Under the pieces are notes generated by a model, which was not told the DNA's origin, did not search any database, and saw only the letters and a list, made by a program, of their open reading frames with translations. Positions 7,009 through 8,733 of a stretch of DNA of 8,733 nt are shown here, piece by piece; within the stretch, counting starts at the first letter, position 1; each line of letters opens with the position of its first letter. Made by a program: the position numbers and the translations under genes. This DNA is from Bacteroidales bacterium (GTDB lineage: Bacteria > Bacteroidota > Bacteroidia > Bacteroidales > UBA10428), in NCBI GenBank assembly GCA_016926235.1, contig JAFGOZ010000523.1, forward strand, positions 1 through 8,733, in the 5' to 3' direction.

Positions 7009-8085
7009 TTATTTCTTTGTTCTATACTTTGGCCTATTCCTTCTCCAAATATCTTCAATATCGAGTTTTGGAATTTCTTTCTTTAGAGTATCCAACGCAA
7101 GTGGACTATATCTTTTATGAGTTTGACTGCTTAATTTTATTGCTTTGAAAGCGTCTTTATCATCCTGTATTTTTAACTCTTTGATTACAGCCAATAATTT
7201 GTTTTGTCCAACTTTGGTTTTATTGCAAAGATCAGTTAAAGTAAGATTATAATAGTCAAGTTCATTTACTCTCTTAATAGCAACAACCGCAGCTCCAGGA
7301 GTACCTTCTGGAATAGGAGTGAATGGAATACCTTCTTCGGTTTTTGTAATTCTTAAGTCAAATGATATCCCATGTCCTTCTGATGTTAAGTTAATCGTTG
7401 ATGTTCCTGGGAAAATCTGAATCCATGTTAATCCTTGTGTTAATTTTGATGCTATTCTTTTTAATTCAGCATCTGATGGCTGAGTTTCAATACCCTGAAT
7501 AGAGTTTTCCATTATAGCTAAAGCCCTCAATTTTTCAAGTGCTTCAAGTTTTCTCCTGCTAGTTGGTATTAGTAATTTTCTTATTTCTTCAACTTCATGA
7601 TTAAACAAAGCCGCCATATCCATAGGTGGTGTGGTCGAAAGTGGTAATACTCGTGTTGGCAATTCAACTTTTAAGTCTATTCCGAAAACACGATTTGTGA
7701 TATCCCTAAATAAAGTAAGTCCTGCTTGAGCCTGAATATAAAAGAGTTGTTCAGAAATCTCTAATGTATAATGCTGAGCTGCATCTCTAAATCCATTTAT
7801 GGTCTGAAGAGTCAATACATCTTCTTCATTTAAGAATTTAATTTGAGCATCACTAAAAGCTTTACGAATGCATCCACCGAAGCCGATTGTCTCTTTTGCC
7901 CTCTTTTCCTTAATTTTCCCTCCTTTATGAAGAATAGCTGCTTTTAGCAACATTTCAAATGAATGATCCAGAAATATTAGCACCCCATGGGTTCTGCCAC
8001 AATTATATGGTCTATTGAACAATTCAATGCTCAGAGTCAAAGAATCAATAGCTTTATTATAAAGATGTTTAGCTTCTTTTTTCAT
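7009..8085 (-). CDS. DUF3644 protein with HEPN-like Rx4H motif (358 aa), first gene of the helicase operon
   Basis: The N-terminal 130 residues look like DUF3644: ELFNRPYN (21-28), then HSFEMLLKAAILHKGG (41-56), FGGCIRKAF (69-77) and NGFRDAAQHY (97-106). RDAAQH (R100 to H105) fits the R-x4-6-H signature of HEPN-fold ribonucleases, and the surrounding all-helical layout is consistent with that fold. The middle is variable and Lys/Leu-rich (165-215). The C-terminal 80 residues (YYNLTLTDLCNKTKVGQNKLLAVIKELKI) look like a winged-helix or helix-turn-helix module. There is no signal peptide or membrane segment. A toxic or immune RNase is an inference from the motif and the neighbour, an AEP-helicase. 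HEPN domains are frequent effectors in defence systems, but DUF3644 has no established activity known to me. The ATG at 8085 is the only good start, and no Shine-Dalgarno sequence is obvious. No C-terminal truncation is evident. Confidence 0.88.
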   Translation of the reverse strand: MKKEAKHLYNKAIDSLTLSIELFNRPYNCGRTHGVLIFLDHSFEMLLKAAILHKGGKIKEKRAKETIGFGGCIRKAFSDAQIKFLNEEDVLTLQTINGFRDAAQHYTLEISEQLFYIQAQAGLTLFRDITNRVFGIDLKVELPTRVLPLSTTPPMDMAALFNHEVEEIRKLLIPTSRRKLEALEKLRALAIMENSIQGIETQPSDAELKRIASKLTQGLTWIQIFPGTSTINLTSEGHGISFDLRITKTEEGIPFTPIPEGTPGAAVVAIKRVNELDYYNLTLTDLCNKTKVGQNKLLAVIKELKIQDDKDAFKAIKLSSQTHKRYSPLALDTLKKEIPKLDIEDIWRRNRPKYRTKK

Positions 8086-8114
8086 TGATTTACTGATTAA
8101 AGAAGAGGGCTATT

Positions 8115-8127
8115 CTCATTTAATGAG
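8115..8127. promoter_or_regulatory. Possible operator upstream of the DUF3644 gene
   Basis: CTCATT-T-AATGAG is a perfect 6-bp inverted repeat around one base, about 30 bp upstream of the start codon. It is AT-rich and short, so chance is not excluded. A winged-helix-like C-terminus in the downstream protein makes autoregulation conceivable. Confidence 0.2.
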
Positions 8128-8507
8128 TCTATTAAATTCTTATAACTCTTGAGATTTCTCCTGATCATATTATAGTGAGATTGTCGTACTATGGTGTTAA
8201 ATACAATATTAAAATCTCGCTCTCTACTAATTCACAGCCACGTCAGTCACAATAGCCATATCCAATCTATAAAATTTCAACTCATGTCTATCAATGCTAC
8301 TGCCTGACTTTCAACTATCACAAATTCTGTTCAAGTTATGCAATATTGACGAGAAAGGGAGGTGAAAATTTACGAAATGATTCTGTGAAAAATATCATTA
8401 TTAAAATGGTGTCTTATTTTCTGTAAAATTACCTTGTATAAACAGGTTCTTTTAATACAGAATGCTGCAAACAAATGCAAAATAGACAAGGAGTTATAGG
8501 AATTAGT

Positions 8508-8539
8508 GACACCTATTCAGGTTTTCAGACAGAGGTGTC
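8508..8539. repeat. Inverted repeat GACACCT / AGGTGTC
   Basis: Perfect 7-bp arms (8508-8514 and 8533-8539) enclose 18 nt, and a further AAGTGTCC follows at about 8544-8551. There is no T-tract. It could be a small RNA hairpin, a regulator site or the remains of a mobile-element end; the sequence does not decide. Confidence 0.35.
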
Positions 8540-8589
8540 GATTAAGTGTCCTTCTCTAGGAGTTCTGACGTATATTATGAGTACCTGGG

Positions 8590-8626
8590 AAAAAAGAAAC
8601 CGCCTGTAATCCTTAATTATAAGCGG
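8590..8626 (-). terminator. Intrinsic terminator of tRNA-Glu
   Basis: CCGC (8600-8603) pairs with GCGG (8623-8626). Inside this, GTAAT pairs with ATTAT (one G-U) after a 2x2 internal loop. On the minus strand the hairpin is followed by TTTCTTTTTT (8599-8590). It lies about 25 nt past the tRNA 3' end. Confidence 0.6.
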
Positions 8627-8651
8627 CCACAAAATATGAGATAGATTTTTG

Positions 8652-8723
8652 TAGTCCATAGGGGAATCGAACCCCTGTTACCAGGATGAAAACCTGACGT
8701 CCTAACCACTAGACGAATGGACC
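8652..8723 (-). tRNA. tRNA-Glu (anticodon UUC)
   Basis: A complete 72-nt cloverleaf reads on the minus strand. The acceptor is GGTCCAT/ATGGACT (G1-U72 wobble) with discriminator A. The D-arm is GTC..GAC with the AGTGGTTA loop. The anticodon arm is TCAGG-TTTTCAT-CCTGG, giving TTC at 34-36. The T-arm is AGGGG-TTCGAAT-CCCCT. CCA is not encoded. It is followed by its own terminator. Confidence 0.96.
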
Positions 8724-8733
8724 AGTTAAAGAA

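Larger units (their letters stand above)
8086..8589. other. Gene-free region upstream of the DUF3644 operon
   Basis: About 500 bp, AT-rich, without a supportable gene. It must contain the promoter of the DUF3644-helicase operon. The nearest -7-like match is TAATATTG (8211-8204, one mismatch to TAnnTTTG) without a convincing -33 element. A good plus-strand Shine-Dalgarno-like AAGGGAGGTG at about 8355-8364 leads only to frames of a few codons. A palindrome (8115-8127) and an inverted repeat (8508-8539) are listed separately. Confidence 0.5.

Noticed and set aside
8345..8390. Small plus-strand gene after AAGGGAGGTG
   Set aside because: The GTG and ATG frames that follow end at the same TGA after fewer than ten codons. 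It is not supportable as a gene, though a leader peptide cannot be excluded.
1..8733. CRISPR array or intact insertion sequence
   Set aside because: No regularly spaced short repeats and no complete transposase were found. The only long direct repeat is the 185-bp leader pair.

Overview
The window looks like AT-rich chromosome from a member of Bacteroidota. The evidence is an exact TAnnTTTG-type -7 box upstream of one operon, mostly weak or absent Shine-Dalgarno sequences, and the family content: TolB-like/TPR membrane proteins with a DUF4145-like head, and an AEP-TOTE helicase. This is an inference; no ribosomal marker is present. Every convincing gene, including the tRNA, is on the minus strand, so transcription runs from right to left.

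Right end (8590-8733): a complete tRNA-Glu(UUC) with its own intrinsic terminator. About 500 bp follows with no gene.

Middle (4829-8085): a two-gene operon with a 29-bp gap. A DUF3644 protein carrying an Rx4H motif (HEPN-type ribonuclease signature) comes first. A 716-aa fusion of a TOTE-type archaeo-eukaryotic primase (AEP) domain and an SF2 XPB-like helicase follows. This is the best candidate for an anti-phage or other conflict system.

Next (3904-4785): a small second operon. A winged-helix regulator overlaps by 8 bp a nucleotidyltransferase resembling AbiEii-type toxins. It has a -7 box and a 17-bp palindromic operator placed for autorepression. The nucleotidyltransferase is cut short after about 89 recognisable residues, beside a long inverted repeat. 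An intrinsic terminator lies further downstream. The three families in 3904-8085 make a plausible defence or toxin-antitoxin island next to a tRNA gene.

Left end (1-3240): tandem paralogues of a membrane-anchored protein (DUF4145-like domain, transmembrane helix, TolB/FlgO-like domain, TPR repeats). One copy is complete and the other runs off the left edge. Their 185-bp upstream regions are about 95% identical without gaps, more alike than the coding regions they precede. The units repeat every 2240 bp. This part is probably unrelated to the defence genes.

The region 3238-3903 has no gene I can support and contains what look like decayed fragments.
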